From Tubulanus polymorphus (taxonomy: Eukaryota > Nemertea > Palaeonemertea > Tubulaniformes > Tubulanidae): 64,000 nt of DNA. How positions within the stretch are numbered: position 1 is the stretch's first letter; each line of letters starts with the position of its first letter. The notes beneath the pieces were generated by a model. That model ran no database searches. It was not told where the DNA came from and was given only the letters and a program-made list of their open reading frames with translations. A program made the position numbers and the translations under genes. The stretch covers positions 16,014,650-16,078,649 of the forward strand of contig NC_134026.1 of NCBI RefSeq assembly GCF_964204645.1, in the 5' to 3' direction. Positions 36,127 through 47,117 of the stretch are shown here, in pieces.

Positions 36127-37194
36127 TAATTTTGGAGCAGTAATAATCTTTTTTTATATCATTTAATCCAAATGAATTATTTATTGTTGCAGTTTTAATT
36201 AGATTATTATAACCAATTATATTTCCCATCTTTAATACTAAATCATTAGAAATAATTAATAGATTAGGACCTATACGATAATTCAATCTAATATGTGATT
36301 TATCTAAATAATTTTGATATCTTACAATGTTTTCTGGAATCGATCTATTTTTATCATTATGAATGGAATCTTCAAATGATACTTTAAATTGTTTCTGCGC
36401 ATCAAATGAAGTACTATTATTTCCAACTATTGGAGATCTTGTTTCAACTTGAGCACCTAGAATACAAATTAGATATATTCTAATTGATTGATTTATTCTT
36501 TGTATACCAGGTTTTGTAAATCCTTCACCAAAAGATTCAATAACATGAATCCAACCATTATCATTATCGATTTTATAATTATGATAAGCTCCAATTCTAT
36601 GCATATAATTAATTCTTATTACATACTCTTTACCAACACCATGTAATATACCATGCGCTCTAAAATTGGAATTAATATTTATATTAAATTCATTACATAT
36701 TTTATAAAACTTAGATAGATTAATATTATTATCCAATTCTTTAAAATATTTCGATCCAGGTAAAGGGCATTCTAATTCATTTAATATAATTCTAATTTGT
36801 AAGTATGCATGAAATCTAAATATTGTATGAATGAATTTTAAATCAGAATATTTCAAATTTTTATCTAAGTTATTCAAGTGATAATTCCAACCTACACCAC
36901 AACCAGTTGTTGCACAATGAACAGCAAAATTTAATTGATTCTGCCAATATTTCATATTAGATTTTACTTTATATATATTATATTCATCTCGAGTAAAAGT
37001 AACTTCATATGTTTTAAATATATTTTCCATTTTAGAAATAAAATAGTTGTTTCAGTAACATAAATTTCTAAATTAATCAATGAAGGTAAAACTAAATTTT
37101 CATATATTATCATGTTACCAGAATCTATTGCTGGAATATAAAATTTATAATATTCATATGATTTATTATATTGAAAAGATTTTGGAAACCCCAT
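36116..37194 (-). pseudogene. Conserved Polinton protein with TGCGVGWNYHLNN motif, one frameshift
   Basis: The 304-codon frame 36116-37030 contains TGCGVGWNYHLNNLDKN, IFRFHAYLQIRIILNELECP, FGEGFTKPGIQRINQSIRIY and LGAQVETRSPI, with AFDAQ-like SFDAQKQFKVSFEDSI near the end. The 76-codon frame 36964-37194 overlaps it and reads like the N-terminus (MGFPKSFQYNKSYEYYKFYI, then NLEIYVTETTI). A single frameshift near 37030 separates them. Proteins with this motif are common in invertebrate Polintons as I recall. Their role is not established to me; a structural or virion protein is the likeliest guess from its place among capsid-block genes. AT-rich codon use, like its neighbours. Confidence 0.6.
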
Positions 37195-37210
37195 TTATAT
37201 AATTAAAAAA

Positions 37211-37645
37211 TTAATAATTTATTAATTCTTTTAATAATTTATCTTGTTCTTCAACTGTAATATTACCATTTAAACTTATTATATAATCTAGTGTATTCTT
37301 CAATTTATTAATTTCTTTTATATTAGTTTTAATTTTTTCTTTATTACTTTTTATATTTCATTTTGAACTTATACCAGTTAAAACACTTGATGATAATCCT
37401 AGCGCACCAATTGATATAGCTAAAGATGTTAATGGACTGAATATTGCTAGAAATGTTATTACAGAACTAATTGTAACTGAACCACTAATAATAAGATAAT
37501 ATATAATTTTACTTTTTAAATATTTTTTCTTTTTTATCTTTAAGTCACTTTCAAATTCTAATATTTGTTTTTCTAAATATATTTTTAATTTAGTTTTATT
37601 TATAACATGAGGAATAATATCAATATTATCAACTTTATCAACCAT
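37211..37645 (-). pseudogene. Polinton two-helix membrane protein, premature stop
   Basis: Starts MVDKVDNIDIIPHVINKTK, then a charged helix, then two hydrophobic segments (YYLIISGSVTISSVITFLAI and LTSLAISIGALGLSSSVLTG). A TGA at 37358-37360 breaks the frame just after GISSK. The same frame continues with a Lys-rich helix and LDYIISLNGNITVEEQDKLL to a stop at 37211. So it is a ~144-residue protein with one nonsense codon. Membrane role inferred. Confidence 0.6.
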
Positions 37646-37664
37646 TTATTTAGAAAAGAAATTA

Positions 37665-37926
37665 CTAATTAGTAAATTTATATGCTACAAATATAACAAT
37701 AACAGTTCCACCTAAAATCCAAATTATTTCATATTTCTGTTGTTCTTTACTTGGGGTATAATAATCTGATAATTTAGGTTTGAATAGATGTAATTTTTCT
37801 TTATTGGTTACTGCGTTATATAAACTCATTGCATCATCGACTGATTGAAAATCTCTAAACAACAGTTCCAACTGATAATAATGCTCCATTATATAATCCA
37901 GTTATTATCCACTTATTATCACTCAT
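37665..37926 (-). pseudogene. Small Polinton protein with C-terminal membrane helix
   Basis: The 74-codon frame ends in IIWILGGTVIVIFVAYKF, a tail anchor. It has FRDFQSVDDAMSLYNAV in the middle. An ATG at 37926 (MSDNKWIITGLYNGALLSVG) lies 1 bp past the stop of the upstream gene and would join by one frameshift near 37870, so the true start is probably 37926 rather than the in-frame ATG at 37889. Unknown function. Confidence 0.5.
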
Positions 37927-38209
37927 TTATTTATCAAAAATATTACTATCTTCAAAATATTTAGTTATCTTATTTGTGATTATTTCAACATTTATAGTAT
38001 TATTAGGTTCATTTTCATATATTTCATTTATTATTCTTTTAATATCATCAATGATAAAATCACAATCTAATTCATAAAATCTTAGACTCGGTAATCTTTT
38101 CTACATTAAAAGTTTCTTTATCTATTGTTTTTTCATACTCAAATGTTGTTTCGTTACAAAATGCAATATTTTTAATATGTGTAATTACATCAGTAATATC
38201 AAATTTCAT
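37927..38209 (-). pseudogene. Small acidic Polinton protein, one frameshift
   Basis: MKFDITDVITHIKNIAF at the start, then a frame change near 38080 and an acidic, helical C-terminal part (DIKRIINEIYENEP) ending at 37927. About 93 residues in all. Not recognised beyond its place in the block. Confidence 0.4.
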
Positions 38210-38285
38210 TTCTTTCTCACGTTTAAAATCAAACCCAAAACATATACTCGGCCCTACTGTTAAATTAATTTATATAACAACAAAA

Positions 38286-38902
38286 TTACTCTTTACATCT
38301 TATAACTAATTCATAAATTACAGGAAAGTTATTCAAATCAATTAAATAACCATTGTGATTTCTTACTTCTAACTTAAAATTGTTAAAACTTGAAATACAA
38401 GGTTTAAAATCACATTCTGTTCACGTTCGTAATTTATTTGCGTTCCAAATTGTTTAGCATTTTTTAATGGTAAAATATTTAATATACTAGAATTGCAAGT
38501 TTTATCTTTAGTTGCGTCGAATGTTTTTGTAGCATCAATTAAATTGCAATAATTATAAAAGTGTGTGTAAGGTATTAAGTTTGGTGTAACTTCTTCGTTT
38601 CCTGTAACAGTTTTAATCGCGCTCTTCTGTTAATTTCTTGTGCTAATTTTTCTAAATTACATAATCCCGGTTTTAAAAATAGATTATACCATTTATCTAT
38701 ATTTTCTACATAAATCATAAACAATCTATGTTCAATACTTTTATCTGATATATTGTAAAAAGAATTACATAAACTTACATTTACTAATTTTAAATCTACA
38801 CAATTTCTAAATTCTCTATCTAATTGTACTAATAAATTATGTGATTTATAATTTGTAAGTTTTCTAATCAACAAATATTCTGTATTCTTTCAGTCCGGCC
38901 AT
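38286..38902 (-). pseudogene. Polinton jelly-roll-like structural protein, broken
   Basis: The best start is ATG 38902 (MAGLKEYRIFV) with a frameshift near 38870. The 99-codon frame then gives LDREFRNCVDLKLVNVSLCN and SFYNISDKSIEH, and LEKLAQEINRR. A further shift near 38610 leads to NYCNLIDATKTFDATKDK, and a last one near 38420 to NFKLEVRNHNGYLIDLNNFP and the stop at 38286. The alternating beta-strand pattern (NxFYNI, LxxLAxEIN, FxLExRNxNGxxIDLNNFP) suggests a jelly-roll penton/minor capsid or fibre-like protein. Low certainty on the exact role. Confidence 0.5.
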
Positions 38903-38916
38903 TTATTTTACATATT

Positions 38917-39270
38917 TTATTCGAAATCTATTTCATGGTGCCCTTTTTCATTCTTACCTTTGTATACGAAATAGAAATCGCCTGAACATAATTCTTCTAA
39001 ATCTTCACTTGATAATCTATGAAATCTATCAGGTAAATATGTTCTGAATTTATATGTATTTCCTTTTAATCCTTCATATTCTAAGTGTATAGCTAATTTA
39101 TCACCATATTTGTTAGTAACTGTATCAATATTTGTAATTAGATATTTCTTATGGATTGTTAATTCTTTTAACTTCTTAGATTTATAATCTACTGATTTAA
39201 CATTTGAAGTATTTTTTATTCTATCTAGAAATAATTAGTTTTTCTCACTGTTTGCTTGTTTACTCTCCAT
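38917..39270 (-). pseudogene. Small conserved Polinton protein, premature stop at codon 12
   Basis: ATG 39270 gives MESKQANSEKN followed by TAA at 39235-39237. The same frame continues to 38917 with VDYKSKKLKELTIHKKYL and TYLPDRFHRLSSEDLEEL, ending FYFVYKGKNEKGHHEIDF. So a 117-codon gene with one nonsense change. OB-fold or ssDNA-binding-like patterns are possible but unproven. It lies 50 bp after the polymerase gene. Confidence 0.5.
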
Positions 39271-39321
39271 TTATAATACATATTTTTATTAAAATTGATT
39301 AACACGTTAGAATCCTGTTTA

Positions 39322-42300
39322 TTATTTCCTTTTCTTTTGTTTCTTCTCTTTTTTAAATTTTAGATATTCATCTAAATTGCAACCATACGCGACTGTATGA
39401 ATTCCATCATCTAAAATATATCTTTTATCATCAAATGGATTCAAACTAACCTTTTCAATTTCTTCAATAAACATTTCATGATCTTCAGATCTTAAACATC
39501 TCATCTTATGTTTTCTAACTTCTTCATTGAATATACAATTGATATAATCTTTGAAATGAATATTCTTTTCTACTACACTTTTAGTAATTCCTTTTAACTT
39601 TTTAGCTTCATGTTCTTTAGTTTTATATGAATACATTTTAGATCTAATACCAATGAATTCAATCATTTCTTCACCGCCTAATTCATCCTTAAACTTCCCG
39701 GGTCGCTTTTTATTATCATTGCTAAACAATTCATGATCTTTACGATAGTTACTAAAATCAAAATGATGTTTTAATGTTTTTAAATCATCAGTTATGTTAT
39801 TAGTTTTTATCTTTAATATGTAACTGTCAGTATCAAAGTATAGAATTTCAGTATGCTTTTCTCCTAAATGAGGTTGTAATACATTATAATAGAATTCATA
39901 CATCAATAACTTTGATATTTCTAAAACTGAAGCACCAACATAGATTGGTTTATTAAATTTCATAGATGTTCTTCTCATTTTAACTGCAGCTAAATTTTCA
40001 TCAAATATTCTGTTACCGATAAATTTAGGATATGTTTGTAAATGTCTAATTCTTTTACCATTACTAACTAACTCAATATCATTTCTATTTCTAATTTTTT
40101 TCATAAGTCTTACCATAGAATGCATTATTCATTAGTTTGAAGAAATCTTTCTCGAAATCAGTTTAAGCTTCAGTTCTCTGTTTGGTGTTAAAATCTATAT
40201 ATTTTTCTAACCATTTAGATTGACTGAATGAAATATATCTATGTACTTTTTTTAGAACCATTCCTTGATTCAAATAAAGCTTTAACATTCTATAATGCAC
40301 TACATAATTATATTTATCTTCCTGAGTTACCATTAACTTTTCTGTATGAATATGATTTTCGGGTTTAATTCTTTTTTGGTAATTTGATAATTCTTCATGA
40401 GTTACAGTTTTATGTTCTGGGCAGTATGCTAGATTTCTAGATTTAAATTTAATATGTTCAGGATATTCCAAGTCTACAACAAAGAAGTAACCAGTATCTG
40501 AATCATCTGCAATATCTAGAATTATTTTCTTCCAATCAAATTTATCATTATTTTCATGTTGTAAAACTTCACTTATTTCAAATACTCCATAAGGTTGTGG
40601 TTCCATCATTGCCCAACCATACAAATTATTTGCATCTATATATAATAACTTATATCCAGGGTTATCATTTACATTGAAATATCTATCGCCTAATACACCT
40701 GAAACTCCTCCATTTATAGATTTTTCAAATAATAATAATTGATCTATATTTGTTAACAAATCCATTTTTATATCTGTAAATTTTAAACCACAATCCCATG
40801 TTAAACCTGGTGATGAATAACAATGGCAAGGATCAATGTTAAAATATTTTAGGTTTACATCTCTAAACCTTTCGAATATATCTGATAATAATAATACATC
40901 TGATTTTAAATATAAATCTACTAATTGCCCATGATTTTTCATTTTGAAATAATTCCAAATATTCAATGTTCTATTATATACTTCATCTTTAACATATTCA
41001 TTTTTTAATTCATCATAGAATTGTTCTTTCAATAATTCAGTTATATTAAAATCATTATGATTTTTATAGAAAGAATATGGAATTGCTCCTTTATATCTCA
41101 TTAATTGGAAATCATCATTATTTGGATAGTGTTGTTTTAATATTTTTAATTCATCATCAACTAATGATTTTGATAAGTTATCTAATGAACTATTTGAAAA
41201 TCTATATGAATCTATAAATCTTAGACACCCAAACTGGAATGATATATAATTCTCAGATGTTTTAGCTAACATTTTAAATTTATAAGTTGGTATTTTATCT
41301 TTTGATCTATTTGAATTTAATCTTTCTAATTCATTATTAATTTCTTCTATTTTATGACATAACTGTTTGATAAATAAATGCGCATCATATCCTGATAGAT
41401 TATGAATTATTACTGGTACAAAGTTAATTTTCTTAGCTTGTAAGTTACAATTTTTCTTAGCTTGTAAGTTACAATTCTCATGTGCTGCGCCTCTAAACTT
41501 TCCATTCAAATGACTATGGTCTCTTACTTTTTTATCTTTATAATTGAATATGTTTTCACAATAATAACATTTATCTGCAAACCCAAATTCTTCTTTATCT
41601 TCTTCTGTCATTATAATTTCTATATTTTTATTTAACTTTTCATTAAATTTTATTTCATATTCAATTAATAAGTCACAAAAATGATTGATAACATTTTCAT
41701 TTCTATAATGATAATATTCACTTTCGTTTAGTTCTGGATAATCAGATTTAATATATAACCCGAAAGCAGCAGCTGATTGATGAATCTTTTTAATTGTATT
41801 TTTTTTTGGTGGTTTGAAAAATCATTTATATTAGAATTTAATTTGTTTCTTTTATAATATATTTCTTTTCTATCTTGATCAGTTAATTCTTTATTTAATG
41901 ATTCAAAATCTCCATATATAACAAATGGTACTTTATTTTTGTAATCATATTTTTTTGAATTCTAATATTTTATCCTTTTCATTTGGTAAAACTAATTTAC
42001 AATAATCATGATTTCACATAATTGTTAATGATTTAATAATGTACTTTCATTACTGAATCTATGTAAACATTTTCTACATAGATATATTTTATGGTGATCA
42101 TTTTCCGATTCAAAAAATAAATCGATTTGTTTAATCCACATATAATGATTTTCATAATATAGTATATCTATAACATCATTTGAATCATAATCTTTTGATA
42201 GGTATAAAGTTTCTAATGTATAATGTTTTATATCGTTGCCTTTTGTTTTTGGTAATTTGATTAAATCAAATACATTTATTCTTAAATTATTATCTCTTTC

Positions 42301-42904
42301 TATTTTTGGGATATTTTTAATTCTAACAGGATACTTATTAACATTTATCATCAAAATTTTGTACATTTATAACAGCATTAGTTTTAAATGGTAGTTTAAT
42401 ATAACTTGATGCTTCAATATCTGGTTCTTTATAATATGATACATTATTTTCATCTATTGGTTTTGATTTAGTTAACTTATTATATTTTGTGTTATAAACA
42501 TGTAAAGTCATAAATATTATTTCATCAAATATTAAACCTGATCCTTCAAAATATTTCTCTTCTATTTTAGTTTTTATTTCATTATAACATTTATCTAATT
42601 TATCATATATATGTTGTTTAGATATAATATGTTGTGAATGAGAATTTATATTATATATTGGTTTATCTTCAGATTTTATCAATTTTACTTTAGCAGATAT
42701 ACTAATTTTAGGGTATTCAACATCAGTTATTATTTTTATAATATTTTTCATATTTTCTAAATGTTTTTTATTTTCTTCTAATGTTTTTCCTTTATGAAAT
42801 TTAAACTCAATAGCTGCTGGACCAATATCACTTTCAAATGCTTCGGTTATTTCTATATCTTTTTGATTATCTAATGAATTAATATAATTTCTTACATCTT
42901 CCAT
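39322..42904 (-). pseudogene. Protein-primed family B DNA polymerase (pPolB), multiply broken
   Basis: Replicates the element. On the minus strand, in order: N-terminal domain (42904-42340); a C2H2-like CRKCLHRF (~42060); exonuclease motif I, VPFVIYGDFES (~41910); an HNH/endonuclease VII-like insert CYYC..DHSH..GKFRGAAHENCN (~41550-41450); exonuclease motif II, HNLSGYDAHLF (~41400); exonuclease III-like YLKSDVLLLSD (~40900); palm A, YIDANNLYGWAM (~40640); palm B, NNAFYGKT (~40110); palm C, YFDTDSY (~39840). Breaks: loss of sequence plus frameshift near 42360, a stop at 42025, frame changes near 41940 and 41830, TAA at 40163, and one extra base near 40107. A 24-bp tandem duplication sits at ~41427-41474. 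All catalytic motifs survive, but the protein cannot be made in one piece. Confidence 0.92.
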
Positions 42905-43304
42905 GTATTTTATTGTTGAATTTATTTCTTATTCTTTTAATTGTCTTCTGTTTCTTATCATTATCTTCATCGAAATAATCCTCACCTAAAATATCATTAT
43001 TCTTATTTCTAATACGACTTTTAGATTTTAAATGTTCTTTATAATATCTTTTATCACTGAATGATTGATTACACGTATCACATTTGTATGTTTCTTTTTC
43101 ATTCTTTAATTCATCTAATTTAGTTTCTAATATATCATCTTCATATTCTAATTTCAATTTATTCTCTAAATGTGTTTTAGTTTTATTGTGTCTTGCTTTT
43201 TGGGATTTATCTATATTGATTTTACATGTTGAACAGTAGTACTTATTTGCTTCCATTTTAATACTTAATTTTTTTTTTAAATTGATTTGACACATTTTAT
43301 TCAT
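42879..43304 (-). CDS. C2H2-type zinc-finger protein of the Polinton (may be the polymerase N-terminus)
   Basis: 141 codons. Two Cys2-His2-like fingers: YYCSTCKINIDKSQKARH..TH (residues ~22-46) and YKCDTCNQSFSDKRYYKEHL, separated by an acidic linker, with a basic C-terminus (KRIRNKFNNK). Its last codons overlap the start of the polymerase frame by 26 bp in another frame. It may be a separate DNA-binding protein or a frameshifted N-terminal extension of the polymerase. The ATG at 43304 lies ~270 bp inside the right terminal palindrome. Confidence 0.5.
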   Translation of the reverse strand: MNKMCQINLKKKLSIKMEANKYYCSTCKINIDKSQKARHNKTKTHLENKLKLEYEDDILETKLDELKNEKETYKCDTCNQSFSDKRYYKEHLKSKSRIRNKNNDILGEDYFDEDNDKKQKTIKRIRNKFNNKIHGRCKKLY

Positions 43305-43573
43305 TTATGTTTTATTCATTTATATGTTATTCATGTATATATATATGAATTATTTCAATCACACTTTTCTAACACTTTTAATGTTTAAAAATCTAACTCA
43401 TACAAATATAAATATTGAAATATGTTTAAAATATATCTATATATCTATCTATAAGAGCTCGTTAATTACTCGTTACTTTTTTACTCACACTTTACCAACA
43501 CTTTTATATTGAATAATCTATCAATTTATATGTTATTCATATATATTTCATTCATGTATATGAATATTTTAAG
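43305..43573. other. Polinton right subterminal AT-rich region
   Basis: Very AT-rich with an imperfect direct repeat of TTATATGTTATTCATRTATA at 43322-43345 and 43526-43550, and two CACACTTT(A/T)C.AACACTTTTA words. Likely holds the promoter of the minus-strand gene block. Confidence 0.4.
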
Positions 43574-43761
43574 AGTAATAGGGGTAATGGGCTTTCAGGT
43601 TAAAGGTTGAAGGGGCGAGTGAGTAAAAAATGAAAATAACAATAATTTCTACTTGAATTAGTAGTGTGCGCGACTAATTCAAGTAGAAATTATTGTTTTT
43701 TTCATTTTTTACGAGCTCGGCCCTTCGACCTTTGGCTTGAAAGCCCATTACCCCTATTACT
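43574..43761. repeat. 188-bp palindrome at the right end of the Polinton
   Basis: Left arm starts AGTAATAGGGGTAATGGGCT; right arm ends AGCCCATTACCCCTATTACT. The arms are ~89 bp and ~90% identical, with a ~10-bp centre (AGTGTGCGCG). The outer end has the AG..CT form expected of Polinton termini. The flanks (TTTTAAG and GCTGTG) do not match each other, so it is not a simple MITE insertion. Confidence 0.85.
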
Positions 43762-43854
43762 GCTGTGAACACTGACCGAATAACGCAGCATAACTCTACA
43801 CACGCGCTATAATGTCGTATACTGCGGATAGAAACAGTTTTTAATGAACTATGA

Positions 43855-44035
43855 GTCTAGTCCTCTTCCATCATCCAGTCGACCAGTCAACCAGACATCC
43901 AGTTGACCAGTCGTCCCGTCACCTAGTAACGCGGTCATCAGGTCTACCAGTCGTATAGTCACCCAGTCATTCATTGAGCCATCCAGTCGATCCAGTTATC
44001 CAGCCACTCGGTCATTCTGTCAACCAGTCAGATGC
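43855..44035. repeat. Degenerate CCAGTC minisatellite
   Basis: About 15-18 irregular copies of words like CCAGTCGACCAGTCAACCAG, ~8-9 bp period. Confidence 0.8.
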
Positions 44036-44980
44036 GCGAATACTCTGTAGGGCTGATGAATATAGATACGGAATGTGATTCGTCCTGGAACTACTTAACC
44101 GGATTCTACACATTGGCCATTACCTCTAGTAATTACCAGTCAATTAGTGGTAAACACTAACTGTCAAATATTGAGTTCAATGAAGCAAGCAGTATTTTCA
44201 TAGATTCTTGTTCTTGAACAACTAGTTCTTGACATGAGTAAGTAAGTAAAGTACACCGTAAGAAGTTACAAATCTTATTTCACAATGCATAGGAATCTGT
44301 GAAAGCTGCAGCGCTCTGTTACAGTGACGAGTATAATTTTCCACATTTTGAGCGGTTAATTAATAGCCTATTAGTGATAGACCAAAAATGTATTTCTTAA
44401 GATCCAATTGCAAGAAACTTTGTTGAAGATGCCCTTCTTGAAATCTTTTGTTCTCTTTCGAAACATTTCCCATAAGATCGTATTCCTTGTTCAACGTTAA
44501 GCTCTAAGCACAATGAACTCCAATATTTAATTCAGTATGAGTTCTGTATGCGACAAAATCGAATACGGTCGCGTATAAGATTTAAATCGATAATTGCCAC
44601 GTGAGTCTTGAGGCTAGCAAGTCGCTAGTTTCGGATTGGAATCATATGGCAGTATGGAAGTATCCTTTCATTCATGAACGATCATTTTTCCCATATTCCA
44701 TTAATAATGAGTTGAATGATCCCCCACGTAGTTCTAGCATTGACATTGAGCCCAGCTAGGACTTAATTGCAGTCCGATGTAGAAAATGAAAATGAAAACT
44801 TCGTACACCGAAGTGCCGGGGTGCAATCTATTTTAGGAATTAATTACGCAATGAGAGTCGTTCCAACTATTTGAAAATATTACATTATAAATACAAATCG
44901 TGAATATATTGGATTTCTCCCAAAGAAATCTCGCTAACATAATTCGTATCTGGTTTCTCGCATTAGGTATTAATCATCAC
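44036..44980. other. Gene-free stretch
   Basis: No coding region or nameable repeat seen. Confidence 0.3.
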
Positions 44981-44990
44981 ATCCCCAGTG

Positions 44991-47110
44991 AGGTCCTGCT
45001 AAAGTACGAAACTACGAAATTACGGAATATGAAACGAAATTACGAAATATGGAGCAAAATTACGAAACGAAATTACGAAATTACAAAACTACGAAACTAC
45101 GAAATTAAGAAATTACGAAATACGAAACGAAATTACGAAACTACGAAATGGTCACATTTCAAACACACGCCCATACTATGGTCAAAGCTCGTTATAACGC
45201 TACGGGACTGTAAAAATCTCGGCGGTGCATGTAAATGATCTTTTGAAAGTACCATATTCAAGAATTTATTTTCTTAAACTGGAGGGTTTTAAGAACGTCT
45301 ACAATTAGTAGAAACTTGTAGGATGTTCTCAAAAACAAATAATGAATACGCTGCGCCATTTCCACGAACTCAGACGCGGTAAAGCATAGTGAAATGATAG
45401 GCCCTACACATGGACTACATGACGATCTTTTTACCGCTTAACAGCGTAGTGACGAGCAATTTGAAAAAAATTCCGGCCGTGAATTTTCTTTTCGAATCCG
45501 CATCCCTTGCAAAATCCAGACAGGGTAAAGGTCTTAGTTTATTTCATTTTGATAATGGAAAATTTTTGTTTTCTTCAGCTCATACAGGTTCTGTATTAAA
45601 AAATTGTAATTTTGTATTTTTGCAAAATTTTTCTAATGAATACATGTAGTAGGATTTTTTGTAAAAGTTCCTATAAATGTTATAATTTTCTTTTCTTTAC
45701 CCTTATTTGAGGGAGTATTCATTGAGTAGAAGTATTCTTGGGAATTCCCCACTCTCGGTCCTTCACTTCGTCGATACGACGGTACATCGTCGTTGGAGCT
45801 CCTCTGATGAATGCTGGTGAATTTTGCCATGGATCTACAGGGAGGGGGTCATTCATAGAAGTATGTACGTAAGAGGGGGGGGGGGGTATGGAAAACAGTA
45901 CAGAGAGCGTACATGGGGAGGGGTTAAAAATACCCGGAAGTAAAGCGTACGTACTTTATGCACAGCCCCTCTCAAGCGTGCTAGTCACTAGCCCGACCGA
46001 TATACATGTAGCAGAAAGGAAAGGCAAGCGCTTCACGCGACACCGAGCTCGTAACCGCGATAGGATTACACGGTGGACACGGGCCGACATATCTGAACCT
46101 GTCTAGTATCAATCATTTAGCTCAGAAAAAAATTAATGTACAGGGTAGATTAGCGGCCGGTCGTGTCAACTTTTAAGCTCCTCAGCAGAGGAGAAACGAG
46201 GTATCAATTTTTTAGCCTAAACACTGCAGGATATATTTTAAGGCACACTTCGTTCTCTAACCCGTAATTTATTTATCGCTACCTGTTGCGGTCCGTTTCC
46301 TTTTTTTTACTGCTCTGACGGGTGTCCGGCTCGCCGACCGCATTGTGCAATCTGAGTTTAGGGTTTTCGGCGCGTGTCGCGTTTCTTACCCGTGTGGGTT
46401 CCTTAGTTTAGTTTTGTTATTGCCGCAACGTTTTCGGTGAGTTGGTTGTTTTTCGTAGTTGCTACTATTAGCCCTGTCTATGGGCGTGTTGGTTTAAAGT
46501 TATTAAAATTAGCGTATCGGTTTTATACTTAGTGTGACTTAATATTAGCCTTCTAGTCTAAGTGGCACGTGGGGGGGGGGGGCAGCACCGGTCGGTACCT
46601 GTAGCACATGAAAGTTTCTAATGTATGTTATACGTGTATCGTTTGTTTTTTGTAGTTAATCTTATCCGATCGCTTCCTCATACCGGAATAAATTCAATTC
46701 AGAACGATATAGCGGCGTTGTGGTGATTTTGTCGTAGAGGTATATGTCGACGAGTACCTCAGTCTTAGTCTACCCCTTACACTACCTTCCAGTTGTATAT
46801 GAGCATGCGCAGATCATTCTCCCTGATGGCATCGCTAAACTCAGTCGCGGCACGGAACCCTGCCACACTAGACCGGGTGCGCATGTTTAAGCCAGCTCCA
46901 CGAATCCGCTGCTATAGCGCAAAAAATTACAACATTTTCGTTTCGTATTACATTTTATACTTTAGCAGGACCCGCGAAAAAATGACCATTTCGTTTCGTA
47001 GTTTAGCATTTCGTATAGTATTTCGTTTCGTACTTTAGCATTTCTTAATTTCGTTTCATATTTCGTAATTTCGTTGCATATTTCTTAATTTCGTAGTTTT
47101 CGTACCCTCC
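44991..47110 (+). mobile_element. Foldback-like DNA element, long copy
   Basis: Flanked by direct repeats CCCCAGTGA (44983-44991 and ~47109-47117). Ends are long inverted stretches built from many ACGAAATTACGAAAC words. Internal landmarks match the copy at 49.6-50.55 kb in reverse order. It carries two segments (about 45435-46075 and 46277-46783) that the other copy lacks; each holds a run of 12 G. No transposase frame is seen. Terminal repeats made of short tandem repeats are typical of Foldback/Galileo-type elements. Confidence 0.65.
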
Positions 47111-47117
47111 CCAGTGA

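Larger units (their letters stand above)
30559..43761. mobile_element. Decayed Polinton/Maverick (virus-like self-synthesising transposon)
   Basis: A 13.2-kb AT-rich block, clearly richer in A+T than both flanks. It encodes the diagnostic set: DDE integrase with chromodomain, A32/FtsK-HerA-type packaging ATPase, double-jelly-roll capsid gene, and protein-primed family B DNA polymerase with 3'-5' exonuclease. Left genes run on the plus strand and right genes on the minus strand, meeting at ~33.4 kb. The right end is AT-rich DNA plus a 188-bp palindrome ending CCCCTATTACT. No matching AGTAATAGGGG terminal repeat or 6-bp target duplication is seen on the left, so the left end is lost or rearranged. 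More than 20 stops and frameshifts make it a fossil. Confidence 0.93.

Noticed and set aside
36116-37030. Reading the TGCGV protein as the missing Polinton protease
   Set aside because: No His/Asp/Cys catalytic pattern of the adenovirus-type protease could be found in it.
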